From: an uncultured Flavobacteriales bacterium
GTDB lineage: Bacteria > Bacteroidota > Bacteroidia > Flavobacteriales_D > Sanyastnellaceae
Length of the DNA stretch: 22,858 nt
Reading direction: 5' to 3'
NCBI GenBank assembly: GCA_938092195.1
Contig: CALKHD010000117.1
Coordinates: forward strand, 1-22,858
Part shown: one piece after another, positions 8,701 through 15,818 of the stretch
How positions within the stretch are numbered: position 1 is the stretch's first letter
Layout of the letters: the number at the start of each line of letters is the position of its first letter
The notes under the pieces: generated by a model
The model's database searches: none
What the model was told of the DNA's origin: nothing
What the model saw: only the letters and a program-made list of their open reading frames with translations
Program-made: the position numbers and the translations under genes

Positions 8701-11700
8701 AGTTGCACGATGCAGGGTTGGTACAACCTGGCACCTCATCGGTGTCACACACCCCATCTCCATCGGAATCACTCAGGCAATCTCCGCCACACACACCCAC
8801 TGCATCCAGCTGATTGCCATCGCAGTCACAATCGCCGGCGGGAATGTCTGCACATCCACAGTCGTAAATCGCTCCCGGGCCATTGCAAACGCCACAAGCG
8901 TCCAATTCACCCACACAAGGATCGACATCGTCGCAAATGCCATCAGAGTCCTCATCTGCCGTGCAGTCGCCACCGCATGCTCCAATGGCGTCCTCTTGAT
9001 TTCCATCGCAGTCACAATCGCCAGCGGGAATGTCAGCACATCCACAGTCGTAAACCGCTCCCGGGCCATTGCACACCCCGCAGGCGTCCAACGAGCCCAC
9101 ACAAGGGTCTACGTCGTCACAAATGCCATCAAGGTCCTCATCGGCTTCGCAGTCACCGCCACAGACACCCACAGCATCGTCTTGGTTGCCATCGCAGTCA
9201 CAGTCTCCAGCTGGAATGTCAGAACATCCGCAGTCGTAGACTTCTCCGGGACCATTGCAAATCCCGCATGCATCCAATGCGCCCACACAGGGGTCAACGT
9301 CGTCGCAAATTCCATCTTCGTCCAAGTCGGCTGTGCAATCGCCTCCGCAAACGCCCACGGCGTCATCTTGGTTGCCGTCGCAATCACAATCTCCGGCGGG
9401 AATGTCCGCGCATCCACACTCGTACACTTCGCCTGGCCCATTGCAGACACCACAGGCATCCAGCTCGCCCACGCAAGGGTCCACATCGTCGCAAATGCCA
9501 TCAGAGTCCTCATCTGCCGTGCAATCGCCGCCACAAACGTTCAAAGCGTCCAATTGATTTCCGTCGCAATCGCAGTCCCCTACCGGGATGCCATCTCCTC
9601 CGCATTCGCCGCACACATCCAACTGCAAGCAGGAGCCATCGTCATCGGTGGCGTCCTCGTTGTAGTTGCAGGCATTTTGATCCTGACAGCCGGCCACTTC
9701 TTGCTCATCGCAGATGCCATCCTCATCGGCATCATTGATGCAGGTGCCATCGCAGTCCTGGTCCTCTCCAGGAGGATAGGTGCAAGCGGGGTTGGTTCCA
9801 TCGGCTACACAATTGCCGCCAATGGGAAGGCTGAGGGTGAGAAAATCCGTGTTGTCTCCTTGTGGGAAGACTTGGATGTTGATGTTTCCAGACAAGTCCC
9901 CATCGGTGGTGAACTGTCCCAACAACACCGTTCCATCGGGGGCTGGCAGGCCGTTGGCGTCTCCATTGAGGATGTACCAAACCCCACCCACTTCGTCGTC
10001 CATCACAATGTCTCCTCCAGCAGCGCCGCCTCCGGGCTCAAACAGGGTCACCCAAGCTTGATCTGGAGATTGAACGGTAGACGCAGCGTTCTCTCCAATG
10101 GAAGCATTGGCCGGGCCGTCCAACCCAATGGTGATCCAACTGTCAAAAGCCAAATTTGGATATGCCGGGAGAAGCAAAGGATTGACATTCTCTGGGGTCT
10201 GCCCGCCCAAGAAGTGTTGGTAGAATGAAGTCGTGGTTTGAATGGCCAATGGTTCAACACTGTTGCCATAGACCGAAGTCACAAAGTCCGTTGGGTGTTC
10301 CGTGTGAAGCAAGACTTGGTAGGTGGTGAGTCCATCCAGATCGCCTCCTTCATGCTCCTGAATTGTGCGCAGTTCGACGCAGTACCCTTCGTCCACCGCT
10401 GGCGGTGAGTATGGCAGGGAGTTCTCGTCGTAGTTGCAAGCTTCGGGGTCGTCACAACCCGCTTCTTCAATGTCATCACAAATGCCGTTGCCGTTCACAT
10501 CGGCTGTACAGTCGCCGCCGCAAACCCCAATGGCGTCTTCCTGATTGCCATCGCAGTCGCAATCGCCATCCGGAAGGTCTTCGCATTCACAATCGTAAAT
10601 CGCGCCGGGTCCGTTGCACACCCCACAGGCGTCATAGTCCCCCACGCAATCGTCCACATCGTCGCAAATGCCGTCAGCGTCGACATCTACGGTGCAGTTT
10701 CCACCGCATTCGCCAATGGCGTCGAGCACATTTCCATCGCAATCGCATGTGCCATCGACAATGTCGTCGCAACCACAATCTCCAGTGGCGCCTGGTCCAT
10801 TGCAAATGCCGCACTCATCCAGTTCGCCCACGCAGTCGTCTACGTTGTCGCAAATGCCGTCGCTGTCGGCGTCAGCCGCGCAGTCTCCGCCACAGACCCC
10901 CAAAGCGTCTTCCTGGTTGCCATCGCAATCGCATGCTCCATCGGCATATCCTTCACAGCCGCAATCGTAAATCGCGCCCGGCCCATTGCAGATGCCGCAA
11001 GCGTCGATGGTGCCCACGCAGGGGTCCACATCATCGCAAATGCCGTCGCTGTCGGCGTCAGCCGCGCAGTCTCCTCCGCAGTCCCCGAGGGCATCGTCAT
11101 ACAGACAGTTGCCTCCTCCCCCACTTGGACATCCCACACCCATGCCGAGGGGCAAGTCCAAGAGTAAGAAGTTCTCGTTGTCTCCATTGGGAAACACCTG
11201 AACTTGCATGTTGCCCGAAAGGGTTCCGCTGGTGGTGAATTGGCCCAACAAAACCCGTCCATTTTCATCGGGATAGCCATTGGCGTCACCGTTCAGGATG
11301 TACCACACTCCCCCGACTTCGTCATCGATCACAATGTCTCCTCCTGGACTGCCTCCTCCTGGATCAAAACCCAAGGACCAGCTTTGATTGGGGGATTGAA
11401 CAATGGAGGCTGCATTTTCGCCGGCCACAGCGTCTGCAGGACCATCCAGTCCAATGGTGACCCAACTGTCGAATGCCAATTCGGCAAAATTCGGAAAGAG
11501 CAGAGGGTTGACGTTTTGGGGTGTCGCTCCTCCCAGTAAGTGTTGGAAAAATGAGGTCGTGGTTTGCACCATGGTCGGTGCAGCAATGTTGCCAGAAACG
11601 GACGTCACAAAGTCGGTCTCATTCAGGGTTTGAATGGACACTTGATAAGTGGTCATGCCGGCCAGGTCTCCGGAATCGTGAACGGCCACAGCTTCCGTGA

Positions 11701-13696
11701 GCAAACAGTAGTCGGTGATGGGTTCTGGATCAACAGGCTCGGCGAAAGGGTCGAAGTTGCAAGCTGCTTCATCGGCGCAACCCGAGCCTTCTACATCATC
11801 GCAAATGCCGTTGTCGTTGTCGTCGGCAGGACAGTCACCTCCGCATTCTCCAATGACATCCTCATAAAGACATTCACCACCGCCACACGCTGCTGCGCCA
11901 TCAAAATTGCAAGCCGCGGGGTCCGAACAACCCGCCGCTCCGTATTCCAAGGTCAAGGCGTTCGAAGTGCCGGAAGGCGTGCTGACAACCGCAGCCACGG
12001 ATCCCGACCCCGAAGGCATGGAGAAACTCACCTGGCTGGGCGTGCTGCTTGTCACGGAGACAGAAACGCCATCCACAGTCAAGGTCGCATCACAGAGGTT
12101 TGACCCGGACAAAGTGACCAATTCGCCGCCAGCACAAGCGAGCCCCGCTGCAGGAGAACCCGCTGCAAGAGCTGGAGCCGCGTAGCTCAAAGTCAAGGCG
12201 TTCGAAGTGCCCGAGGGTGTCGTCACGACCACCTCAGCGGACCCCGCGCCCGGAGGCATGGCAAAGTTCACCTGGCTGGGCGTGCTGCTGATCACTGGAA
12301 CAGAAGCGCCGTCCACAGTCAAGGTCGCATCACAGAGGTTCGACCCCGACACAGCCACCAAATCACCTCCGGCACAAAAGAGTCCATTCGAAGGAGACAC
12401 AGCGACAAGAGCAGGCGCACCCACACAGGGGTCTACATCATCACAAATTCCATCTTCATCCAAGTCGGCTGTGCATGTGCCTCCGCACTCGCCAACGGCA
12501 TCCAACTCGTTGCCATTGCAATCACAGTCGCCATCAGGGATGTCATCACAGCCGCAGTTCCCCGTCGCACCAGGTCCATTGCAAATGCCGCATTCATCCA
12601 ATTCGCCCACGCAGTCGTCGACATTATCACAGATGCCATCGTCATCGGCGTCGGCTGTGCAATCACCTCCGCAAACCCCAAGGGCGTCATCCTGCGCGCC
12701 ATTGCAATCACAGTCGGTGGGTGGAATGGCCGTACATCCGCAATCATAAATGGCGCCAGGGCCATTGCACACTCCACACTCATCCAATTGACCCACGCAG
12801 TCGTCTAAGTCGTCGCAAATTCCATCCTCATCCTCGTCGGCTGCGCAACCCCCATTACAAACGCCCAAGGCATCGACTGTGCCCACACAATCATCCACTT
12901 CGTCGCAGATCAAATCGGTGTCGGCGTCATTCAAACAATTCCCAGCGCAATCCAAGAACTCTTCGGGATAGGTGCAACTGTCGTTGTTTCCTTCTGGCTC
13001 ACACAAGGCGTCCAAGGAAAAGGTCACCGTCGCGGCATCGCCTCCTTGCGGGAAGTATTGCACATGAATCGTTCCTCCAACCACGCCATCGGTGGTCAAC
13101 TGAGCGAGAAGCACTTTCTGGTCTGTACCTGCTGCCCCATTGACGTCTCCGTTGTAGATAAACCACAATCCCCCAACGGCATCGTCAATGATGATGTCTG
13201 ACCCGGGAGCCCCTGAGCCAGGTTCAAACGTCGAAACCCAGTTTTGGCTTGGAGATGCAATCAGGCTGGCCGCATTCTCGCCGTCCGCCGGCACCGATTT
13301 TCGGTCCAAACCAATGGTGACATAGCTGTCAAACGCCAGTTCTGGGTATCCTGCAAGCAAGAGGGGGTTAATGGCCTCTGCCGATGCACCTCCCAAGGGA
13401 TGCTGGTAGAAGTCTGTGGTGGTGGTCAGACTCAAGGGGTCGTCCTCATTGCCGTAAACCGCCGTCACGAAGTCAGAAGAATCGGTGCCTTGGAAATAAA
13501 GCTTGTAGGTAGTGAGACCGTCCAATGCTCCTCCAGAATGCACAATGGTCTCGATGTCCAAGCAAACATCGCTTGGCCCGCCTGTGGAGGGGTCATAATT
13601 GCATGCCGCAGGATCGGAGCATGACTGACCGTAAGCCATCAAGCCAAACTGAAAAAAGGCCAAAGAAAATAGGGCCCAGTGCTTCAAGTGGTTCAT
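5720..13696 (-). CDS. Giant secreted Cys/Asp-rich repeat protein, 2,658 residues
   Basis: The start is the ATG at 13696; the frame is also open from a TTG two codons upstream, but the ATG gives a clean signal peptide (residues 1-24, FSLAFFQFGLMAYGQ). Numbering here is from the ATG. Three copies of an unnamed domain of about 190 residues lie at about 45-231, 662-854 and 1105-1294. Full 62-residue Cys/Asp units, with DxDxDGICDDVDPCVG and CGVCNGPGAIYDCGC cores, occur as 2, 3 and 4 copies ending at Cys408, 1063 and 1640. Two IPT/TIG-like domains span about 427-586. From 1657 to 2620 there are 32 CNYD units (GCTxPxACNYD...DDGSC), with five more scattered upstream. The end (2629-2655) is one dockerin-like loop. 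About one residue in nine of the CNYD region is Cys and Asp is abundant, pointing to an extracellular, disulfide-bonded, calcium-loaded stalk or matrix protein; that role is inference. No catalytic domain is seen, nor either type IX sorting domain. It lies 105 bp downstream of ligA on the same strand. Confidence 0.9.
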   Translation of the reverse strand: MNHLKHWALFSLAFFQFGLMAYGQSCSDPAACNYDPSTGGPSDVCLDIETIVHSGGALDGLTTYKLYFQGTDSSDFVTAVYGNEDDPLSLTTTTDFYQHPLGGASAEAINPLLLAGYPELAFDSYVTIGLDRKSVPADGENAASLIASPSQNWVSTFEPGSGAPGSDIIIDDAVGGLWFIYNGDVNGAAGTDQKVLLAQLTTDGVVGGTIHVQYFPQGGDAATVTFSLDALCEPEGNNDSCTYPEEFLDCAGNCLNDADTDLICDEVDDCVGTVDALGVCNGGCAADEDEDGICDDLDDCVGQLDECGVCNGPGAIYDCGCTAIPPTDCDCNGAQDDALGVCGGDCTADADDDGICDNVDDCVGELDECGICNGPGATGNCGCDDIPDGDCDCNGNELDAVGECGGTCTADLDEDGICDDVDPCVGAPALVAVSPSNGLFCAGGDLVAVSGSNLCDATLTVDGASVPVISSTPSQVNFAMPPGAGSAEVVVTTPSGTSNALTLSYAAPALAAGSPAAGLACAGGELVTLSGSNLCDATLTVDGVSVSVTSSTPSQVSFSMPSGSGSVAAVVSTPSGTSNALTLEYGAAGCSDPAACNFDGAAACGGGECLYEDVIGECGGDCPADDNDNGICDDVEGSGCADEAACNFDPFAEPVDPEPITDYCLLTEAVAVHDSGDLAGMTTYQVSIQTLNETDFVTSVSGNIAAPTMVQTTTSFFQHLLGGATPQNVNPLLFPNFAELAFDSWVTIGLDGPADAVAGENAASIVQSPNQSWSLGFDPGGGSPGGDIVIDDEVGGVWYILNGDANGYPDENGRVLLGQFTTSGTLSGNMQVQVFPNGDNENFLLLDLPLGMGVGCPSGGGGNCLYDDALGDCGGDCAADADSDGICDDVDPCVGTIDACGICNGPGAIYDCGCEGYADGACDCDGNQEDALGVCGGDCAADADSDGICDNVDDCVGELDECGICNGPGATGDCGCDDIVDGTCDCDGNVLDAIGECGGNCTVDVDADGICDDVDDCVGDYDACGVCNGPGAIYDCECEDLPDGDCDCDGNQEDAIGVCGGDCTADVNGNGICDDIEEAGCDDPEACNYDENSLPYSPPAVDEGYCVELRTIQEHEGGDLDGLTTYQVLLHTEHPTDFVTSVYGNSVEPLAIQTTTSFYQHFLGGQTPENVNPLLLPAYPNLAFDSWITIGLDGPANASIGENAASTVQSPDQAWVTLFEPGGGAAGGDIVMDDEVGGVWYILNGDANGLPAPDGTVLLGQFTTDGDLSGNINIQVFPQGDNTDFLTLSLPIGGNCVADGTNPACTYPPGEDQDCDGTCINDADEDGICDEQEVAGCQDQNACNYNEDATDDDGSCLQLDVCGECGGDGIPVGDCDCDGNQLDALNVCGGDCTADEDSDGICDDVDPCVGELDACGVCNGPGEVYECGCADIPAGDCDCDGNQDDAVGVCGGDCTADLDEDGICDDVDPCVGALDACGICNGPGEVYDCGCSDIPAGDCDCDGNQDDAVGVCGGDCEADEDLDGICDDVDPCVGSLDACGVCNGPGAVYDCGCADIPAGDCDCDGNQEDAIGACGGDCTADEDSDGICDDVDPCVGELDACGVCNGPGAIYDCGCADIPAGDCDCDGNQLDAVGVCGGDCLSDSDGDGVCDTDEVPGCTNPASCNYDPTATDENGSCEVEDALGVCGGDCPADLNGDGVCDTDNVFGCTEPSACNYNASADVNNGSCEFFSCLGCTDEDAVNYSPTATQNDGSCLFDGCTNSAADNYDPNADLDDGSCEIFGCTDATACNYDPLANASDGSCDFSCYGCINLSACNFDDNATVDDGSCEFVSCRGCTDPDAANYDDTALIDDNSCLYEGCTNPDASNYDAGADLNDGSCEFPGCTNPQACNFDSGANVDDGSCDLTSCFGCLNSLACNYDSLATIPSGDCDLLSCRGCTDPDAFNYDSDATIDNNSCLFLGCIDPEADNYDPNADYSDGSCFYLGCTNQFACNFDIDATVDDGLCDTESCYGCTNPLACNFDSTATTSNGSCDLFSCRGCTNPDAVNYDATATIDNGSCVVVGCQDENADNYNPDATYNDPSLCTYSVVEGCLILQACNYNPDATQSDGSCDFDCYGCTDPSANNYNSTSTLDDGSCTYGMPPGNVMFMTGCTLPFACNFGDAENPCEFDSCAGCLEEGACNYDPDATLATTCFEPQDLCNGATNVDCDCNCLNDANTNGICDEEETGGCTNPLSCNYDAQAAFDDGSCDTTSCAGCTDATACNYDAEATLNDNSCDYQTCTGCTDPTACNYDESATVADGSCDFAQDNLDCNGTCLNDVNENGICDEEETEGCTNQFACNFDQDATIDDGSCESESCAGCTDNVACNYDSEAIINDQSCEYESCLGCTQSDACNYNSGASQDDGSCTFPDSEYLDCNGDCLQDVNQNGVCDPLEVPGCINSDACNYDSEATDDDGSCDFVSCQGCLDASACNYDALATQSDGSCDYASCVGCTDSGACNYDPTATQSGGGCTYPVGLLYDCDGECVNDSDGDGLCDELEVEGCTDSGACNYQSLATSDNGSCEYDSCAGCTIPAACNYDATATQDDGSCDLASCLGCTYADALNYDASATIDDGGCLYDCNGGGGDSCPADLTGDDVVGVADLLEFLIYFDTSCIID
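5732..5815 (-). other. Single dockerin-like calcium loop at the C-terminus of the giant protein
   Basis: Residues 2629-2655 read CPADLTGDDVVGVADLLEFL and then a short aromatic stretch ending in Cys. Asp2632, Thr2634, Asp2636 and Asp2643 fall at positions 1, 3, 5 and 12 of an EF-hand/dockerin-type loop, followed by the usual DLLxxL helix. True type I dockerins have two such segments; only one is here. Calcium binding and an anchoring role are inferred. Confidence 0.6.
5837..7012 (-). repeat. Higher-order CNYD array B: four modules of about 105 residues
   Basis: Modules begin at residues 2229, 2333, 2438 and 2543 (periods 104, 105, 105). Each has three CNYD units spaced 27 residues apart. In the first three modules a linker of about 25 residues follows, of the type LDCNGTCLNDVNENGICDEE, and joins to the next module. 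The fourth ends in a Cys-less variant (YADALNYD) and leads into the C-terminal loop. Another such linker precedes the first module. Confidence 0.8.
7427..8353 (-). repeat. Higher-order CNYD array A: three four-unit modules of about 102 residues
   Basis: CNYD units start at residues 1782, 1883, 1985 and 2091 at the head of successive modules, giving periods of 101, 102 and 106 residues. Inside a module the spacing is 26-27, 27, 24 and 24-28. Units 1 and 2 carry the ACN cysteine (ACNYD or ACNFD). Units 3 and 4 replace it (DPDAANYD, NPDASNYD, DPDAFNYD, DPEADNYD). The same order repeats in all three modules, and a partial module precedes it at 1707-1781. Confidence 0.8.
8777..9520 (-). repeat. 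62-residue Cys/Asp unit array 3 (four full copies)
   Basis: The boundaries lie at cysteines 1392, 1454, 1516, 1578 and 1640, each 62 residues apart. These are the most uniform units (CADIPAGDCDCDGNQxDAVG, DGICDDVDPCVGxLDACG). The protein is nearly invariant while the DNA copies differ at many third positions, so the copies are under selection on the protein sequence. A CNYD-type unit at about 1336 precedes the array. Confidence 0.85.
9815..10384 (-). repeat. Large unnamed domain, copy 3 of 3, in the giant protein
   Basis: About 190 residues, closest to copy 2: GDLDGLTTYQVLLH, TDFVTSVYGN, TTTSFYQHFLGG, LAFDSWITIGLDGPA, VGGVWYILNGDANG, GQFTTDGDLSGNINIQVFPQ. It precedes the longest 62-residue array. 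Confidence 0.75.
10508..11065 (-). repeat. 62-residue Cys/Asp unit array 2 (three full copies)
   Basis: The cysteines closing each CGGDC motif lie at residues 877, 939, 1001 and 1063, an exact 62-residue (186-bp) period. A 41-bp stretch at 10848-10888 is identical to 11034-11074, exactly one period away. Units alternate CNGPGAIYDC and CNGPGATGDC variants. Confidence 0.85.
11135..11713 (-). repeat. Large unnamed domain, copy 2 of 3, in the giant protein
   Basis: About 193 residues, aligning over the full length with the other two copies: GDLAGMTTYQVSIQ, TDFVTSVSGN, TTTSFFQHLLGG, LAFDSWVTIGLDGPA, VGGVWYILNGDANG, GQFTTSGTLSGNMQVQVFPN. It follows a CNYD-type unit and precedes the three-copy 62-residue array. 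Confidence 0.75.
11939..12418 (-). repeat. Tandem pair of IPT/TIG-like domains in the giant protein
   Basis: Two 80-residue copies, each with SPxxGLxCAGGxLVxxSGSN, LCDATLTVDG, SSTPSQVxFxMP and VVxTPSGTSNALTL. This is the standard IPT/TIG Ig-like pattern (first strand, GxxLxxxG turn, PSGxSNALTL exit). On the + strand, 12072-12100 and 12312-12340 are identical, as are 12028-12049 and 12268-12289, each pair exactly 240 bp apart. This indicates a recent tandem duplication or ongoing homogenisation. Confidence 0.8.
12473..12844 (-). repeat. 62-residue Cys/Asp unit array 1 (two full copies)
   Basis: The array runs between the CGGDC-type cysteines at residues 284, 346 and 408, each 62 residues apart. 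Each unit has a DxDDDGICD calcium-loop-like motif, DDCVGxLDECGxCNGPGA, a CGC knot and CDCNGxxxDAxGxCGG. A degenerate partial unit precedes it. The DxDxDGxC motif is like thrombospondin type 3 repeats; calcium binding is inferred. Confidence 0.8.
13004..13564 (-). repeat. Large unnamed domain, copy 1 of 3, in the giant protein
   Basis: About 187 residues. Diagnostic segments are GGALDGLTTYKLYF, SDFVTAVYGN, TTTTDFYQHPLGG, INPLLLAGYPELAFDSYVTI and VGGLWFIYNGDVNG. It is the most divergent copy (LDRKS replaces LDGPA). The fold looks all-beta and I cannot assign a named family. Confidence 0.75.
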
Positions 13697-13702
13697 CGTC
13701 AA

Positions 13703-13801
13703 GAATTAAGGTTCTTCAAGATAGCCCAAAAAACAACCCAAAACAGACACCTACTACAAAGTAGAATACAGGATTAAGAAGTATCCTACGTCCACCAAAA
13801 A
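13703..13801 (-). promoter_or_regulatory. AT-rich intergenic gap upstream of the giant gene
   Basis: This gap is about 64% AT against a GC-rich background, as expected for a promoter. It contains a small inverted repeat, CTACT/AGTAG with a four-base loop (13751-13764), and an imperfect -7-like TATCTTGA (minus strand, 13723-13716) 19 bases before the ATG, with TTTTG upstream at a spacing shorter than usual. No clear Shine-Dalgarno is seen, which is common in this phylum. It plausibly holds the giant gene's own promoter and the end of the ligA transcript; neither is firm. Confidence 0.3.
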
Positions 13802-15799
13802 TTAGATCATGTCCATGAACTGACTTTCCGTCAATATCAGCACTCCCATGCGCTCTGCCTTCTCTCGTTTCGAGGGGCCCATTTTGTCTCCTGCTATCAA
13901 GAAGTCTGTGCTGCCAGAAACACTTCCAGCCAGCCGGCCTCCGTTCTGTTCCACCAGCCTCTTGATTTCATCTCGCGGCATGGAAAACACCCCACTCACC
14001 ACGCATTTTTTACCCAGCAAAGCGGTCCCCTGTGGTGTCTCATCCACTTCGCCTTCAAATTGCAAACCCGCCCGCTGTAAGCGGGTCAAGTGTTCCATCT
14101 GATGCCCATCTTGGAAATACCCCAGAACAGCGTCTGCGATGACAGGTCCCACCACATCCAATTCCAGCAGTCCATCTCGGTCTGCCAATTGCAAAGCAGC
14201 GAGGGACCCGAAATGACGAGCGAGCCGCTTGGCCACAGTCTCGCCAACATGGCGAATCCCGAGACCGAACAACACCCTCTCAAAAGGGATTGCCTTGGAA
14301 GCCTCAATGCCAGCGAGCAAATTTCCGGCCTTGGTTTCGGCCATTCGATCCAAGGTCAACAGCGGCTCAAGGGACAAGTCATAAAGGTCTGCCGGCGCCT
14401 TCACCATTCCTGCAGCCCACAGCTGCTCCACGCTCTTGTCGCCAAGCCCATCGATGTTCATGGCCTTGCGGCTGGCAAAATGTTCGATGCGCCCCTTGAT
14501 TTGCTCCGGGCACCCTTGCTCATTGGGACAATGGTGCTTGGCCTCCTCTTCCGCCCGCTCCAAGGGGGTTTCGCAGTCTGGACAATGGGTCGCATAAACA
14601 TGGGGAGCGCTGATTTCCGGGCGTTCGTCCAGCACCACGCCCACCACCTTTGGGATGATTTCTCCTCCCTTTTCGACTTGCACAAGGTCCCCTTCTCGGA
14701 TGTCGAGTTGGGCAATCTGGTCTGCGTTGTGCAATGAGGCATTCTCAACGGTGGTGCCTGCAATAAAGACGGGCTCCAAGCGGGCAACCGGGGTGATCGC
14801 CCCTGTGCGACCCACCTGATAGTCAATTCGCTTGAGTCTGGTGAGGCCCTGCTCGGTTTCGAATTTGTACGCCAATGCCCACCTGGGTGACTTGGCCGTG
14901 GATCCTAGACTGCTCCGGTGTGACGATTCATCGACCTTGATGACCACACCATCAATGGCAAAAGGCAACCCCTGCCGGGCTTGTTCCCAATGTGCCACAT
15001 AGCGCATCACATCGTCCACATTGTCCACCACCTCAAATGCCTTGGGAAGCACTTTGGGTGTTTTGAATCCCCAACTTTCGGCCGCTTCTACGCCCGAAGA
15101 ATGGCTCGAAAGGCCAGCCGAATCCAGCTCAACGCCGTACAGGAAACAATCCAATCCCCGACGTGCCACTTCTGCGCTGTCCTGCAACTTCAACGTTCCT
15201 GCCGCTGTATTTCGCGGATTCACAAAGGCCTTCTTCCCCAAGCCTTCCATCCTCTGATTGAGGGCCTCGAACGCCTGGAAGGGCAAAATGATTTCTCCCC
15301 GGATCTCCACCCGTTCTGGTGCATCCGGCGACAATTGTATGGGGATGGTCCGAATGGTCCGAACATTGGCTGTGATGTCCTCGCCCACAGCACCATCTCC
15401 CCTCGTGAGTGCCCTCACCAACCCTCCGTTGTGGTATTGAAGCGCAATGGCCACCCCGTCGTACTTCAATTCACAGGTAAACCTGCATGAACCCGATGTT
15501 TCCCGTTGAACCCGGTCGGCCCAATCTTGCAGCTCATCCTGGTTGTAGCTGTTGGACAAAGACAACATGGGGGAACTGTGCGCAACCTTGTCAAATTGGT
15601 CGGTGAGGCCGCTCCCTACCCGTTTGGTTGGGCTGTTGGGGTCCTGTAGTTCGGGATGTTGCTCCTCAAGCTGTTCGAGTTCTTTTAAAAGGGTGTCAAA
15701 TTCTCGATCCGAAATCACGGGTTCCGCCAGCACGTAATACCGGTGGTTGTGCTCGTGAAGGGCGCGCCGGAGGTCTGCGATGCGTGCTTCGGGTGACAT
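13802..15799 (-). CDS. ligA: NAD-dependent DNA ligase LigA
   Basis: Joins nicked DNA using NAD, for Okazaki-fragment sealing and repair. From the ATG at 15799 it is 665 residues, the usual LigA length. The frame is open 18 codons further upstream to an ATG at 15853, but that would overlap prmC by 35 bp and adds non-conserved residues. In order: N-terminal Ia domain (HNHRYYVLAEPVISDREFD), adenylation domain with catalytic Lys112 in CELKYDG, NPRNTAAGTLK and IDGVVIKVD, then the OB fold (YQVGRTGAITPVA). Next come a four-cysteine zinc site (Cys406, 409, 424, 430), helix-hairpin-helix motifs (FGLGIRHVGETVAKRLA) and a C-terminal BRCT domain (590-665, KKCVVSGVF...DFLIAGDKMG). All key residues are present. 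It starts 19 bp after prmC and is probably the last gene of the parE-ligA run. Confidence 0.96.
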   Translation of the reverse strand: MSPEARIADLRRALHEHNHRYYVLAEPVISDREFDTLLKELEQLEEQHPELQDPNSPTKRVGSGLTDQFDKVAHSSPMLSLSNSYNQDELQDWADRVQRETSGSCRFTCELKYDGVAIALQYHNGGLVRALTRGDGAVGEDITANVRTIRTIPIQLSPDAPERVEIRGEIILPFQAFEALNQRMEGLGKKAFVNPRNTAAGTLKLQDSAEVARRGLDCFLYGVELDSAGLSSHSSGVEAAESWGFKTPKVLPKAFEVVDNVDDVMRYVAHWEQARQGLPFAIDGVVIKVDESSHRSSLGSTAKSPRWALAYKFETEQGLTRLKRIDYQVGRTGAITPVARLEPVFIAGTTVENASLHNADQIAQLDIREGDLVQVEKGGEIIPKVVGVVLDERPEISAPHVYATHCPDCETPLERAEEEAKHHCPNEQGCPEQIKGRIEHFASRKAMNIDGLGDKSVEQLWAAGMVKAPADLYDLSLEPLLTLDRMAETKAGNLLAGIEASKAIPFERVLFGLGIRHVGETVAKRLARHFGSLAALQLADRDGLLELDVVGPVIADAVLGYFQDGHQMEHLTRLQRAGLQFEGEVDETPQGTALLGKKCVVSGVFSMPRDEIKRLVEQNGGRLAGSVSGSTDFLIAGDKMGPSKREKAERMGVLILTESQFMDMI

Positions 15800-15818
15800 G
15801 GACTGGGTTTCTCTGGGT

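Noticed and set aside
5837..9520. Regularly spaced repeats that could suggest a CRISPR array or non-coding satellite
   Set aside because: The repeats are in one continuous frame, multiples of three, conserved in protein but varied at third positions, with no constant repeat and unique spacers.
8996..10228. 410-residue open frame on the + strand, plus other long + frames within 5,700-13,600
   Set aside because: They are antisense shadows of the giant gene; the codon bias and Asp/Cys/Gly-rich composition of the real frame leave few stops on the opposite strand. No recognisable domain or leader is present.
13697..13702. TTG at 13702 as the start of the giant gene
   Set aside because: An ATG lies two codons downstream and gives the same intact signal peptide; TTG starts are less common.
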